A stretch of 64,000 bases of DNA from Flavobacterium psychrophilum (GTDB taxonomy: Bacteria; Bacteroidota; Bacteroidia; Flavobacteriales; Flavobacteriaceae), in contig CP012388.1 of assembly GCA_001708385.1 (NCBI GenBank), positions 2,666,001 to 2,730,000 on the forward strand. Direction: 5' to 3'. Both the position numbers and the translations under genes were made by a program. Positions within the stretch are counted from its first letter, which is position 1. Each line of letters begins with the position of its first letter. The notes below the pieces were generated by a model. The model was given only the letters and a program-made list of their open reading frames with translations. It ran no database searches and had not been told where the DNA came from. Of this stretch, positions 17,777 to 27,728 are shown piece after piece.

Positions 17777-20700
17777 TTAAGACGGCAGGTTCTTTTTTAC
17801 AAAGGGTTCTACCATATATTTTCGTATAACATCCTGCAATGCATCATAGTTAATAGGCTTAGTAATATAATCATCCATGCCCAGTCGTAAACACTCTTCT
17901 CTTTCGCCTAAAAGCGCCCTTGCAGTGATGGCTACAATAGGTATGTGGGTGCCCGGCCTTTCAATAGAACGTATCTTTTCCGTAGCTTCAAAACCACTCA
18001 TTTCCGGCATTTGTATGTCCATAAAAATGACATCCAGTTCCTGAGCTTCGTATGCTTTTACGGCCTCAAGTCCGTTTTCTGCTAACTGAATGTTGGCATT
18101 CGGAATTATTTTCTGGATGATGGTTTTAGCCAGCATTTGGTTTACAGGGTTGTCTTCTGCAATAAGTACCTTAAACGGAGCTTCAAAGCCTGTGTTAAGA
18201 TTGATAACTTCGATATCTTCTTCCACAGAATCAGCACGATGAATGTTATTCAGTAATTCAAACAGCTGGTTGCTCACTATAGGTTTGGTTACATTAAAGC
18301 GTATATTTAGGTCTATACATGCCTGAATTAATTTTTCATCATCAATAGAACTGTGCAGTAGCATAACCGGTAATTTATCGGCACCCAGGTTTAGGGTTTC
18401 CCTTATTTGCTTAACAAGCTCCACACCATTAAGGTATGGCATGTTATAATCAATAATTGCCAGGTCGTAATTGCTGTCTTTTTCCAGCAATTCAATAGCT
18501 TCAATACCGTTAGATGCAAGCGTAGTATCTATGTTACGAACAGCAAGCATATCTTTAAGTATGGAAAGATTGTTGGCGTTATCATCAACAACAAGTACAT
18601 TTTTTACATCAACCTTAGTCTTTTTAATGTCTGTTGTATCTGCTTCTGTCTTTAGTCTAATTCGGAAGGAGAAAGTGCTGCCTTTATTTACTTCACTTTC
18701 TACATAAAGGCTGCTGCCCATTATGGCTAACAGCTTATTGCTTATAGTTATTCCAAGGCCTGTACCTCCATATTTTCTAGTGGTAGAAGCATCTTCCTGA
18801 TCAAAAGCATTAAATATTTTTTCTATGTTTTGCGGTGCTATACCTATGCCTGTATCACGGATAGAGAATGAAAATATCATTTCATCTTTAGAATCAAAAC
18901 AAGGCATAGACGTTACCTTAAGTTCAATTTCTCCCTTAACGGTAAACTTAACGGCATTGCCCAAAAGGTTTACAAGTATTTGCCTAAGGCGAATAGGGTC
19001 GGCATGTATGAAACGTTTAATGTTTGGCTCTATATTCAATAATATTTCTAGCGATTTGGCATGCGCCTGATGCTTAACAATATCTATAGTTTGGCTGCAA
19101 AGCTGCAATAGGTCTGTTTTCTCCTGATCCAGTTCAAGCTTGCCGGCTTCTATTTTTGAGAAGTCAAGAATATCGTTAATAATATCTAATAGTGAATGTG
19201 CCGAAGTATTAACCATTTGCATGTATTTCTTTTGGCTGTCATTCAGTTCAGTCTTCATTAACAGGTCGCTAAACCCAATAACACCATTAAGCGGTGTCCT
19301 TATCTCGTGGCTCATATTTGCCAGGAATTCCGATTTCGACCTGCTCGCTGCTTCGGCTTTGTCTTTAGCGGTAGTTAAGGAAGATTCCATGTCTTTAAGG
19401 CGCGATATATCGGTAGCAATACCGAGGTAACCTGTAATTTCTCCTTTATGGTTTAGTACAGAGGTTATTACCAGGTGTACAGGGAAGGTGCTGCCGTCTT
19501 TACGTACAAATGTCCATTCGCGGGCATCAAATTTACCAAGCCTTGGTTTGTAGGTAAAAATGTCAAAGCCCGAGAAAGGCCTTCCATACTTTAGTTCGAG
19601 CTCTCTTGCACGTTTATTAATCTCCTCCTGTATATGAAATATCTGGACTTTCTGCCTGCCTATAAGTTCGTATGCACTATAGCCCAAAAGGTTTTCTGCA
19701 CCTTTATTATATTTAATGATATTTCCATTGGTATCAGACTGAATTATAGCTACCTGTGTAGTAGCATTTAAAAGCCCTTCAAGCTCGTTAAGGCTTTTTT
19801 GCTGATTTTGTTCGGCATGTACCCTTTTAGAAATATCATTTATCTGTGATATAAAGTATAGCGGATTACCCTCTGCATCGCGTATTAACGATACATTAAG
19901 CAGTCCGTAAACCAGTTTTCCGGTTTTATGTATATAGCGTTTTTCAATACTATATGTAGTTCTTTTGTTTTGAAGCGTTTCATTAAGCAAAAGAAGATCG
20001 GCATCAAGATCGGCATCGAATGTCATATCCTGAAACGTAAGGCTCAAAAATTCATCGCGGGTGTAGCCAAGCATTTGCGATAAGGTTTCGTTTACCATCT
20101 GCCATTTCCCGTCCAGCCCTACTAAGGCCATTCCGTTTGGCGAATATTCAAAAGCACTTATAAAGCGGTTTGAGTTTTCGGTAGATAGCTCTTCCAGTCG
20201 TTTGCTAATCGTTATATCTTCTACCTGGGTAATCATAAGATCGTCATTGCCATCTTTCCCCTTAACCATAGATGTATTTACCCTGCACCAAATAGTTGCG
20301 CCGTTTCTCGTAAAAAACCTGCATTCTATGGTATAGCTTGGTATTTCTCCTGCAACAAGGCGCTCCCTGTATTCAGTTGCCATTTCAAGATCGTCGGGGT
20401 GCACCGTGTCGCGATAGGACATTGTGTTGAGATGGATCCTGTCATCCTCTGTAAAACCAAATATCTCAAGGCTGGCAGGATTAGCCATTAGTACCTGGCT
20501 GTTGGTGTTTACCAGTACAATACCTATTGCAGAATTGGTGTATATAGTCTCAAAACGTTCTTTTGTAAGCAGGTAATCCAGCTCTTCGAGTTTTTTTGTG
20601 TTTATATCCTGAAGCGCGCCATAAACCCTTACACAAATGCCATTTTCGATTTCCGGTTTCCCGAAAAAGCGTATCCATATTTCGTTGCCCTTTGCAGTAA

Positions 20701-21367
20701 CAATTTTAAGTTCGGTGTCAAAAGGCTCGCCTGTTTCTAAAGCTTCATTAAAAATAGTAACGATGTTATCTCGGTGAACCCCTTCTTTAAAAAAGCTGAT
20801 GCCTTCTTCTATAGTAGGGTTAAAATCATGGCATACTTCATGAATATCTTTAACAACATCTGTCCAGGTAAGTTTGCGGTTTACCATGTCTACTTCCCAT
20901 CCGCCTATTCGGGCTATTTGGTTGGTAGACTCATATATTTTATTGAGTTTCTTTCGTTCTTCAACTTTATTTAAAAGGTTCTCTTTATAAATGCCGTCTT
21001 CCTTCTTAAACTTAAGAATAAGTCTATTCCCATCGGCGGTAGGAATGAATTTTCCAAAAGCATGAAGTGCAATAATCTTATTATTGGCATTTTGAAAAGC
21101 AATGATTTCGTTAAAATCAGTAGAATGCTTTTCGAGAAGACCAGTTATGATCTCCAAAAAAACATCATTGTTTTCGCTTCGTGCGATGTCGTAGTTCTCC
21201 GGATTGTAACCAAGCGTCTGCAAGAATGCATCGCTTAGGTATAACGCATCGGGCTTTGCACTGTTGCAAAACCACAAGCCATGTAAAACATCTGCTGTTA
21301 TCCAGTTAAATAACTGGTCATTTTGTTTTAATAAATCCTGAAACTCGGTCTTTAGTAATCTTGACAT
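17777..21367 (-). CDS. Hybrid sensor histidine kinase (multi-PAS, HisKA, HATPase, two receivers)
   Basis: A 1196-residue kinase without a signal peptide or clear membrane segments, so sensing is probably cytoplasmic. The first ~650 residues are a series of PAS/PAC sensor units (about five), with PAC ends such as YGALQDINTKKLEE, ITQVEDITISKRLEE, ISQINDISKRVHAE and LGIATDISRLKDME. HisKA follows (FLANMSHEIRTPLNG, His about 687). The HATPase has NLLGNAVKFT near 795 and GGTGLGITIS near 867. Two receivers have phospho-Asp in IIDYNMP (about 971) and FMDIQMPEMSG (about 1112). The Hpt protein directly downstream completes a BarA-like His-Asp-His relay. The signal is unknown. Confidence 0.95.
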   Translation of the reverse strand: MSRLLKTEFQDLLKQNDQLFNWITADVLHGLWFCNSAKPDALYLSDAFLQTLGYNPENYDIARSENNDVFLEIITGLLEKHSTDFNEIIAFQNANNKIIALHAFGKFIPTADGNRLILKFKKEDGIYKENLLNKVEERKKLNKIYESTNQIARIGGWEVDMVNRKLTWTDVVKDIHEVCHDFNPTIEEGISFFKEGVHRDNIVTIFNEALETGEPFDTELKIVTAKGNEIWIRFFGKPEIENGICVRVYGALQDINTKKLEELDYLLTKERFETIYTNSAIGIVLVNTNSQVLMANPASLEIFGFTEDDRIHLNTMSYRDTVHPDDLEMATEYRERLVAGEIPSYTIECRFFTRNGATIWCRVNTSMVKGKDGNDDLMITQVEDITISKRLEELSTENSNRFISAFEYSPNGMALVGLDGKWQMVNETLSQMLGYTRDEFLSLTFQDMTFDADLDADLLLLNETLQNKRTTYSIEKRYIHKTGKLVYGLLNVSLIRDAEGNPLYFISQINDISKRVHAEQNQQKSLNELEGLLNATTQVAIIQSDTNGNIIKYNKGAENLLGYSAYELIGRQKVQIFHIQEEINKRARELELKYGRPFSGFDIFTYKPRLGKFDAREWTFVRKDGSTFPVHLVITSVLNHKGEITGYLGIATDISRLKDMESSLTTAKDKAEAASRSKSEFLANMSHEIRTPLNGVIGFSDLLMKTELNDSQKKYMQMVNTSAHSLLDIINDILDFSKIEAGKLELDQEKTDLLQLCSQTIDIVKHQAHAKSLEILLNIEPNIKRFIHADPIRLRQILVNLLGNAVKFTVKGEIELKVTSMPCFDSKDEMIFSFSIRDTGIGIAPQNIEKIFNAFDQEDASTTRKYGGTGLGITISNKLLAIMGSSLYVESEVNKGSTFSFRIRLKTEADTTDIKKTKVDVKNVLVVDDNANNLSILKDMLAVRNIDTTLASNGIEAIELLEKDSNYDLAIIDYNMPYLNGVELVKQIRETLNLGADKLPVMLLHSSIDDEKLIQACIDLNIRFNVTKPIVSNQLFELLNNIHRADSVEEDIEVINLNTGFEAPFKVLIAEDNPVNQMLAKTIIQKIIPNANIQLAENGLEAVKAYEAQELDVIFMDIQMPEMSGFEATEKIRSIERPGTHIPIVAITARALLGEREECLRLGMDDYITKPINYDALQDVIRKYMVEPFVKKNLPS

Positions 21368-21516
21368 AGTCGTGTATTAACAGGATTCCCCCCAAGCAAT
21401 AAAAATATGGCAATACCTACTGAAAACCAAATAATTCACAATAAATACTTTAAAGCGTAAATAAATACGGAAAACTGCATTAATTGCTGTCATATAGAGT
21501 ATTACAGGCTTATGGT

Positions 21517-22794
21517 TTAGATTTGCTTCCGGGCTCTAAGTTTAGTATATGTTAAGCTTTTGAGTCCGCCAATAATCTGGGAGCTGTATATGCCGGTTGA
21601 GCCGGAAAAAAAATAGGCAGTAAAGCAGGCAAGGCCTATGTAAATGCCGCAAGATGGGCCGAAGATTTCCATGCCCATTATAGTACAGGCAATTGGAGTA
21701 TTTGTAGCACCTGAAAATACAGCGACAAATCCCATTCCTACCAGTAATGCCAGTGGCAGCGGAACAACCAAAAATAAGGCATTACCCAGTGTGGCGCCTA
21801 CAAAGAAAAGCGGTGTAACTTCTCCGCCCTTAAAACCTGCCCCAAGAGTAAAAGTGGTAAGCAATAGTTTTAAAAGAAAAGCATAAGCAGGCAAATTATC
21901 TGTAAATGCAGCTGTTATGGTCGGTATGCCTAAGCCTACATATTGTGTTGTACCTAAATACCAAACTGTAGCCGCTATAAAAAATCCACCGATAAAAGGG
22001 CGTAACGGCGCATATGATATAAGGAACTTAAATAAACTTCCGTAAAAATGTACCAACTTAGAAAATAGCATGGCGGTTAATCCGAACGCAACACCACACC
22101 CAATAGTGAGTATAAGGTTAAAAGCTGTTATTTGAGGAATTTGCGGTATAAAGTACTGCGTATGCAAAACATTCCAGGCATGGCAGGTATAATGTGCAAT
22201 AAAGGCAACAACTAGTGACGGTAATAGTGCTTTATATTTAAGGCCGCGTATAACCATAACCTCCAGGGCAAAAATGGCGCCGGCAAGCGGAGTGCCAAAT
22301 ACCGATGCAAACCCTGCACTTATTCCCATGATAAGGATTATTTGCCTGTCGTTATCAGACAGTTTAAAGAGATGGGTAAACTGGTCGGCAATCGCACCGC
22401 CCATTTGTACTGCTGTTCCTTCGCGTCCTGCAGATCCGCCAAACAAGTGTGTTGCCAGTGTGCCAAATAATACTAATGGTGCCATTCTGAAAGGTATTAT
22501 TTGCTTAGGCGTATGAACTTCTTCCAATAACAGATTATTGCCCTTTACGACCGATTCCCCATAGTAGTGGTACATCAACCCTATAGCCAATCCGCCAAGT
22601 GGTAGTAGCGCTATAATCCAAACATGGCTTTCACGCCAGTTAGTTACCCAATTTAATGACGTGAGAAAAAACGCAGAGGCAGTACCAGTAAGTGCCCCAA
22701 TAACAACAGCCAGTAACAGCCATTTTACAAGGTATTGTAATGTGAAAATTTGCGATACTTCTGCAATGTGTCTCTTAAAGTGTAGTGTTTTCAT
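21517..22794 (-). CDS. CLC-F type fluoride/proton antiporter (voltage-gated chloride channel family)
   Basis: A 425-residue inner-membrane CLC-family transporter with many hydrophobic helices. The signature loop is GGSAGREGTAVQMGGAIAD with the gating Glu at residue 125. GREGT instead of the GREGP of chloride transporters, and KGNNLLLEEVH near 84-94 in place of the GSGIP-type motif, point to the fluoride-exporting CLC-F branch. Other family parts are FGTPLAGAIFALEVM and LGAGFKGGEVTPLFFVGA. A fluoride riboswitch lies directly upstream, which makes fluoride export the likely role. It has no co-transcribed partner in view. Confidence 0.92.
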   Translation of the reverse strand: MKTLHFKRHIAEVSQIFTLQYLVKWLLLAVVIGALTGTASAFFLTSLNWVTNWRESHVWIIALLPLGGLAIGLMYHYYGESVVKGNNLLLEEVHTPKQIIPFRMAPLVLFGTLATHLFGGSAGREGTAVQMGGAIADQFTHLFKLSDNDRQIILIMGISAGFASVFGTPLAGAIFALEVMVIRGLKYKALLPSLVVAFIAHYTCHAWNVLHTQYFIPQIPQITAFNLILTIGCGVAFGLTAMLFSKLVHFYGSLFKFLISYAPLRPFIGGFFIAATVWYLGTTQYVGLGIPTITAAFTDNLPAYAFLLKLLLTTFTLGAGFKGGEVTPLFFVGATLGNALFLVVPLPLALLVGMGFVAVFSGATNTPIACTIMGMEIFGPSCGIYIGLACFTAYFFSGSTGIYSSQIIGGLKSLTYTKLRARKQI

Positions 22795-22836
22795 TTGTTT
22801 GCCTGATTAAATACATCTATTGTGGCATAAGCCATT

Positions 22837-22897
22837 GTATAGACGTCATCAGCTTACGGTAGATACCGTTGGGCGGTTCGGGGCAGACATCATTGCC
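22837..22897 (-). promoter_or_regulatory. Fluoride riboswitch (crcB motif) upstream of the CLC-F gene
   Basis: On the reverse strand the leader has the hairpin GGCA-ATGATGTC-TGCC (22897-22882), then CCGAACCGCCC, a second hairpin ACGGTATCTACCGT (22869-22856), then GCTGATGACGTCTATAC. The loop GATGTC can pair with GACGTC downstream (one G:U wobble), giving the pseudoknot that defines the fluoride aptamer, and CTGATG-ACGTC-TAT matches the conserved 3' part. A small palindrome TGGCTTATGCCA (22834-22823) follows, but there is no T-run, so control is probably translational. The start codon lies about 40 bases past the aptamer. Confidence 0.88.
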
Positions 22898-23046
22898 ATT
22901 AGAATTACAAATTTATAAAAATAAGTTTACATCTTTTACGGTATTCATATTTTAACTTCATTCGCCAAATTTTCACTGTTAATCTTGTTATAATTAATAT
23001 TTAGTATAGTTAAAATTTGACTTAACTTTAAGTAAAATAGAATGTT

Positions 23047-23451
23047 ATGGAGGTTTATTTTGTGGTTTTAAAGCTGCCAGGCAGTATAGAACTAAAATTT
23101 ACAGATGGTAGCAGCCCCGAGAATTTTTGGGCACATGTTGCACAAATTATTAAAAACGGAGAAGCTAAAATTGTATCTGCACGTACAGATACCGGTGTGT
23201 CTGAAGAGCTAAGAAGCCACATAAACTGCAATTGTTTTGAAACCTATTTTTTATTTTACCTTATGTCTAATAAAAGTGAAATTAAAAATCACGAGTTGAT
23301 TTTTGATAAGGCAAACGACCTGCTAAAGGTGGGAAATTACGAATCCGTTATTGACTGTAACGATAATTTTCAGCTTGTAACTTTAGACTACCAGGATATA
23401 ATAGATCCTTCCATAAATTCCGGAACCGGTAATCCGTTGTTATCGGCATAG
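23047..23451 (+). CDS. Hypothetical protein, 134 residues
   Basis: A 134-residue soluble protein starting MEVYFVVLKLPGSIELKFTD, with no signal peptide, membrane helix or recognised domain. The first half alternates strand and helix (SPENFWAHVAQIIKNGEAKI) and the second half carries three cysteines (CNCFETYFLFY and VIDCNDNFQLV). The C-terminus is polar (INSGTGNPLLSA). It faces away from the fluoride transporter and is followed by the phytase-linked receptor after 119 bases. I cannot propose a function. Confidence 0.7.
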   Translation: MEVYFVVLKLPGSIELKFTDGSSPENFWAHVAQIIKNGEAKIVSARTDTGVSEELRSHINCNCFETYFLFYLMSNKSEIKNHELIFDKANDLLKVGNYESVIDCNDNFQLVTLDYQDIIDPSINSGTGNPLLSA

Positions 23452-23570
23452 ATAGTAAATCAGGTAACCTTTTCTTGTTATTATAGATATCTAAGGGTAA
23501 TGCCAGGTTAACGTTTGCTTTATGTTGGCACACTACTTTCGCGCCAACTAATACAAACACAATTTTATTG

Positions 23571-26378
23571 ATGAAAAAATTACTTATGCTGTTACTAATA
23601 ATAACAGGTTTTTCTGCATATGCACAAAAGGCAGGTGTCATATCAGGAAAAATAGTAGATGCCGAAGGAAACTTTTCGCTTCCTGGAGCTACCGTAAGAT
23701 TAGCAGACTCTAATCGCTACACAGTATCAAACCAAACCGGAGATTTCGAATTCCTTACCATTCCGGCAGGTTCTTATAAAGTAGAGGTGCTTTATTTAGG
23801 TTACCAGACACAATCGCAGGATGTAACGGTAGAAGAAGGTAAACATGCTGTTGTAAACTTTATACTTTCCAGCGGTTCTGAGACACTTAATGAAGTTGTT
23901 TTGGTAGGAGATGCACTTAGAGGACAGGCAAGGGCATTAAACCAGCAGAAAAACAATAAGAATATTACCAATGTAATATCATCTGACCAGGTAGGGCGTT
24001 TTCCCGACTCTAATATAGGAGATGCGTTAAAGCGTGTGCCTGGTATTACAATGCAAAATGACCAGGGCGAAGCACGTAATATTATCATCCGAGGACTTGC
24101 ACCATCATTAAACTCGGTGACACTTAACGGCGACAGGATTCCTTCTGCTGAAGGAGATAACAGAAATGTACAGATGGACCTTATTCCATCGGATATGATT
24201 TCAACTATCGAAGTGAACAAAACACTTACTCCCGATATGGATGCTGATGCAATTGGTGGATCCGTTAACCTCATTACGCGTGCAACACCAAACGGAGAAA
24301 GAATATCTGCAACGCTTGCCGGCGGATACGGTCCTATAAGAGATCAGGGTATATATACTGCAGGTTTTGTATATGGTAACCGATTTGTTAATAACAGGTT
24401 AGGTGTTGTTGCCAGCGGATCGTACAATAACAACAACTTTGGGTCTGACAATATTGAGGCAGTTTGGGCTAAAGACGAATTTAATAACACCTATGTGCAG
24501 GAGCAGGCTATTCGTAACTACGATGTACAGCGTGTAAGAAGAAGTGTTGCTTTGGCAACCGACTTTAAATTTGACAACAACAATACTATTTATGCTAATG
24601 CTATCTATAACTGGAGAGACGACCGCGAAAATCGTTTTGCATTAACGTATGATGATATGGAGCCAATATACAATGGCGAAACAATTACAGGTTTTACAGG
24701 AAATGTAAAGCGTGAAAATAAGGGTGGTATAGATAGTAACCGTGGCAAAAGCCGCAGGCTTGAAGTACAGAAAGTACAGAACTATGCACTTCGTGGTGAA
24801 CATCTTCTTAACTCTAAATTAGATTTAGACTGGTCTATGAACTATGCAGAGGCAAGCGAGAAAAAACCAAACGAGCGTTATATTGAGTTTGAACAGGAAG
24901 AGCTTGAAATGAGCCAGAACCTTAGCAACCCTAGAAAACCTTTTGTAACAACTACAGGTGAAGACTTATCGTCATTCGGTCTTTCTGAACTTACGCAAAG
25001 TACAGATGATACCAGTGAAAAAGAATTTGGTGCGAAGGTTAATATCCGTATTCCATTTTCTGTATTTGAAGGTCAGAAAGGAAGATTAAGAACAGGTCTT
25101 CGCGTACGCTTAAAAGATAAGGACAGAAACAATAGTTTCTACTCGTATGAGCCACTTTCAGGTGATGTTAGCCTTGCAGATGTACCTACTGTATATCTTG
25201 GAGGTAACGGTTTTAACCCTGGCAGCCAGTATGTAGGTGGTAACTTTGCTACGGCAAAATACCTTGGTGGGTTAGACCTTAATAACCCAACGCTATACAA
25301 CAGGGAATCAGATCCGTCTGAATTCCTGGCGGTAAACTACAAAGCAAAAGAAAACATCTACGCAGGTTATGTGCGTTGGGACCAGGATTTTAACGACAAA
25401 CTATCTATGATTCTTGGTGTTCGTATAGAAAATACCCACATAGATTATACAGGTAACAGGGTACTTGACGAAGAAGAGCTTGAAGGTACTGTTAACAATA
25501 CCAACTCGTATACTAATGTATTGCCAAGTATTTCATTTAAGTACGATGTAAATAAAGATTTTGTACTTAGGGCTGCGGCTACCACAGCGTTGGCAAGGCC
25601 CAATTACTATGCGCTTGCACCGTACATTAATAATATTGCTGCTGATTCTGAGATACAGGCGGGTAACCCAAATCTTGATGCGACTTACTCATACAATTTC
25701 GATTTAATGGCAGAGAATTATTTTGAGTCAATTGGTCTTGTATCAGGTGGTGTGTTTTATAAAAACTTAAAAGACTTTATTTATACTTACAGTAATAACC
25801 AGTACTCTACAGCAGATTTTGCTGCTGATTTCCCAGGACAGGCAAACCCGGTTCCGGTTGGAGAAGAGTGGACATTTGTTCAGTCAAGAAACGGAAATAA
25901 TGTAGATGTATATGGTTTTGAGGTGGCTTTTCAGCGTCAGCTTGATTTCCTTCCAGGATTCCTGAAATATTTCGGAGTATATGCTAACTATACGTATACC
26001 GATAGTAAAGCAAAAGGTATTACGAATGAAGATGGTGAAGAAAGAAAAAATGTTGGCCTTCCGGGTACTGCACCACACATGTTTAACGGATCGTTATCAT
26101 GGGAGAACAGCCGTTTCTCTGCAAGGGCATCTGCTAACTTTGCATCAGATTACCTTGACGAACTTGGATCGGACGATTTTAATGACAGCTACTACGACAA
26201 GCAGTTTTTCCTTGACATAAATGCATCATTTAAGGTTACGAAAAACCTGAGCATTTTTGCGGAAGCAAAAAACCTTACCAATCAGCCGTTACGTTATTAT
26301 CAGGGAATATCTTCACGAGTAATGCAGTTAGAATATTACCAGGCACGTTTTAACCTGGGCGTTAAATTTGACCTTTAA
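23571..26378 (+). CDS. TonB-dependent receptor linked to phytase
   Basis: A 935-residue outer-membrane receptor. The signal peptide ends in GFSAYAQ, followed by a carboxypeptidase-regulatory-like domain (about 22-105). The plug is of the TIGR01782-like subgroup: SDQVGRFPDSNIGDALKRVP near 140, IIIRGLAPSLNSVTLNGDRI near 168, and MDADAIGGSVNLITRA near 225. The barrel ends YYQARFNLGVKFDL. The start is the ATG of MKKLLMLLLIITGFSAYA; the TTG one codon upstream is unlikely. The phytase gene begins six bases after its stop, so the substrate may be phytate, its breakdown products or a metal-phytate complex (inference). Confidence 0.93.
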   Translation: MKKLLMLLLIITGFSAYAQKAGVISGKIVDAEGNFSLPGATVRLADSNRYTVSNQTGDFEFLTIPAGSYKVEVLYLGYQTQSQDVTVEEGKHAVVNFILSSGSETLNEVVLVGDALRGQARALNQQKNNKNITNVISSDQVGRFPDSNIGDALKRVPGITMQNDQGEARNIIIRGLAPSLNSVTLNGDRIPSAEGDNRNVQMDLIPSDMISTIEVNKTLTPDMDADAIGGSVNLITRATPNGERISATLAGGYGPIRDQGIYTAGFVYGNRFVNNRLGVVASGSYNNNNFGSDNIEAVWAKDEFNNTYVQEQAIRNYDVQRVRRSVALATDFKFDNNNTIYANAIYNWRDDRENRFALTYDDMEPIYNGETITGFTGNVKRENKGGIDSNRGKSRRLEVQKVQNYALRGEHLLNSKLDLDWSMNYAEASEKKPNERYIEFEQEELEMSQNLSNPRKPFVTTTGEDLSSFGLSELTQSTDDTSEKEFGAKVNIRIPFSVFEGQKGRLRTGLRVRLKDKDRNNSFYSYEPLSGDVSLADVPTVYLGGNGFNPGSQYVGGNFATAKYLGGLDLNNPTLYNRESDPSEFLAVNYKAKENIYAGYVRWDQDFNDKLSMILGVRIENTHIDYTGNRVLDEEELEGTVNNTNSYTNVLPSISFKYDVNKDFVLRAAATTALARPNYYALAPYINNIAADSEIQAGNPNLDATYSYNFDLMAENYFESIGLVSGGVFYKNLKDFIYTYSNNQYSTADFAADFPGQANPVPVGEEWTFVQSRNGNNVDVYGFEVAFQRQLDFLPGFLKYFGVYANYTYTDSKAKGITNEDGEERKNVGLPGTAPHMFNGSLSWENSRFSARASANFASDYLDELGSDDFNDSYYDKQFFLDINASFKVTKNLSIFAEAKNLTNQPLRYYQGISSRVMQLEYYQARFNLGVKFDL

Positions 26379-26384
26379 TAGATT

Positions 26385-27443
26385 ATGAGAATTAGAAAAA
26401 TTATAGCCGCTTTACTGTTTGTAGGACTGTACTTTTCATGCAGCACAAAACTTGCATCGGTAAGGGCAGATGCTCTTAAACCCGCTGTCGTAACACAGCA
26501 AACACTACACGATACAGACGATCCCGCAATTTGGATAAATCCACAGGATGCTACAAAAAGCCTTGTTATTGGTACAGATAAAGATACCGATGGCGGATTG
26601 TATATGTACGACCTTAATGGCAAAATCGTTAAAAAATCTATCCCGTTATTAAGACCTAACAATGTTGATATTGCGTACGGACTTATAATCAACGGTAAAA
26701 AAACAGATATCGCTGTTACTACCGAAAGGCTTAGCAATAAGATACGAATTTTTAGCCTGCCCAATCTTGAGCCGATAGACAATGGCGGTATTGAAGTTTT
26801 TACAGGCGAAGCAGAGCGCGACCCTATGGGTGTATCGCTTTATACACGCCCTTCAGACAATGCTATTTTTGCAATTGTAGGAAGAAAAACAGGTCCTTCG
26901 GGAACATATTTATGGCAGTATGAACTTTCCGGATCTACAGGAAAAGTTACTGCTAATGTGGTAAGGAAATTTGGAAAGTTCAGCGGTAAAAAAGAGATAG
27001 AAGCCATAGCTGTAGACAACGAGCTGGGGTACATTTATTACTGTGATGAACAGTCCGGTATTCGTAAATACATGGCAGACCCGGCCCTTAAAAACGATAC
27101 TGAGATCGCCTTTTTTGGCACTACAGGTTTTAAAGCAGATAACGAAGGTATAGCCATTTACAAAAAAGATGCTAAAACAGGTTACATACTTGTGTCTAAC
27201 CAACAGGCAAATACATTTATGGTATATCCGCGTGAAGGCGCAAACGGTAACCCTAACGAGTACCCGCTACTGGCAGAAGTTCCTACATCTACCATAGAGT
27301 GTGATGGTGCCGATGTTACCAATGTAAATCTTGGCGGTAAATTTCACAACGGAATGTTTGTAGCCATGAGTAACGGTATGACGTTTCATTACTACACATT
27401 GGATGATATACAAGCCCGTATAGATTTGCAAAAAAAGAAATAA
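26385..27443 (+). CDS. Beta-propeller phytase, lipoprotein
   Basis: A 352-residue beta-propeller (alkaline) phytase that removes phosphate from calcium-phytate. The leader LLFVGLYFSCS is a lipoprotein signal with Cys19, so it is anchored in the envelope, probably facing outward. Active-site features match the family: DDPAIWIN near residue 45, DKDTDGGLYMYDL near 65, NNVDIAYGL near 86, GRKTGPSGTYLWQYEL near 165, EIEAIAVDNELGYIYYCDE near 203 and DNEGIAIYKK near 247. These acidic residues hold the calcium ions. It forms a two-gene unit with the receptor upstream and ends at a terminator. Confidence 0.94.
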   Translation: MRIRKIIAALLFVGLYFSCSTKLASVRADALKPAVVTQQTLHDTDDPAIWINPQDATKSLVIGTDKDTDGGLYMYDLNGKIVKKSIPLLRPNNVDIAYGLIINGKKTDIAVTTERLSNKIRIFSLPNLEPIDNGGIEVFTGEAERDPMGVSLYTRPSDNAIFAIVGRKTGPSGTYLWQYELSGSTGKVTANVVRKFGKFSGKKEIEAIAVDNELGYIYYCDEQSGIRKYMADPALKNDTEIAFFGTTGFKADNEGIAIYKKDAKTGYILVSNQQANTFMVYPREGANGNPNEYPLLAEVPTSTIECDGADVTNVNLGGKFHNGMFVAMSNGMTFHYYTLDDIQARIDLQKKK

Positions 27444-27470
27444 AGATAGTTAGTAGGTTTAGTTTAGTTA

Positions 27471-27507
27471 AAAATCCTCTTTCCATTCGTGGAAAGGGGA
27501 TTTTTTT
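27471..27507 (+). terminator. Terminator after the phytase gene
   Basis: AAAATCCTCTTTCCA pairs with TGGAAAGGGGATTTT (one G:U-type mismatch) around a TTCG tetraloop, followed by a T-run. It clearly separates the phytase unit from the operon that follows. Confidence 0.92.
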
Positions 27508-27728
27508 ATTTCGGCATCTGCCAAAAGCCGTTTCTCGACAGTACCACTCCAATTCTAGGTGATACACGGCGAATTCTAAATAGCCGTTTTTTAGCCTGGT
27601 TTATTAATTAATTTCGACACTTCAATAAATATTGGCTAGTAAAAAGCGGTGTATTTATTAAAACACAATGGAAAGTTTAAGAGTGTTAATCTGTTGCTTT
27701 AAAAGTGATTAATTGATTGAGTTAAATA

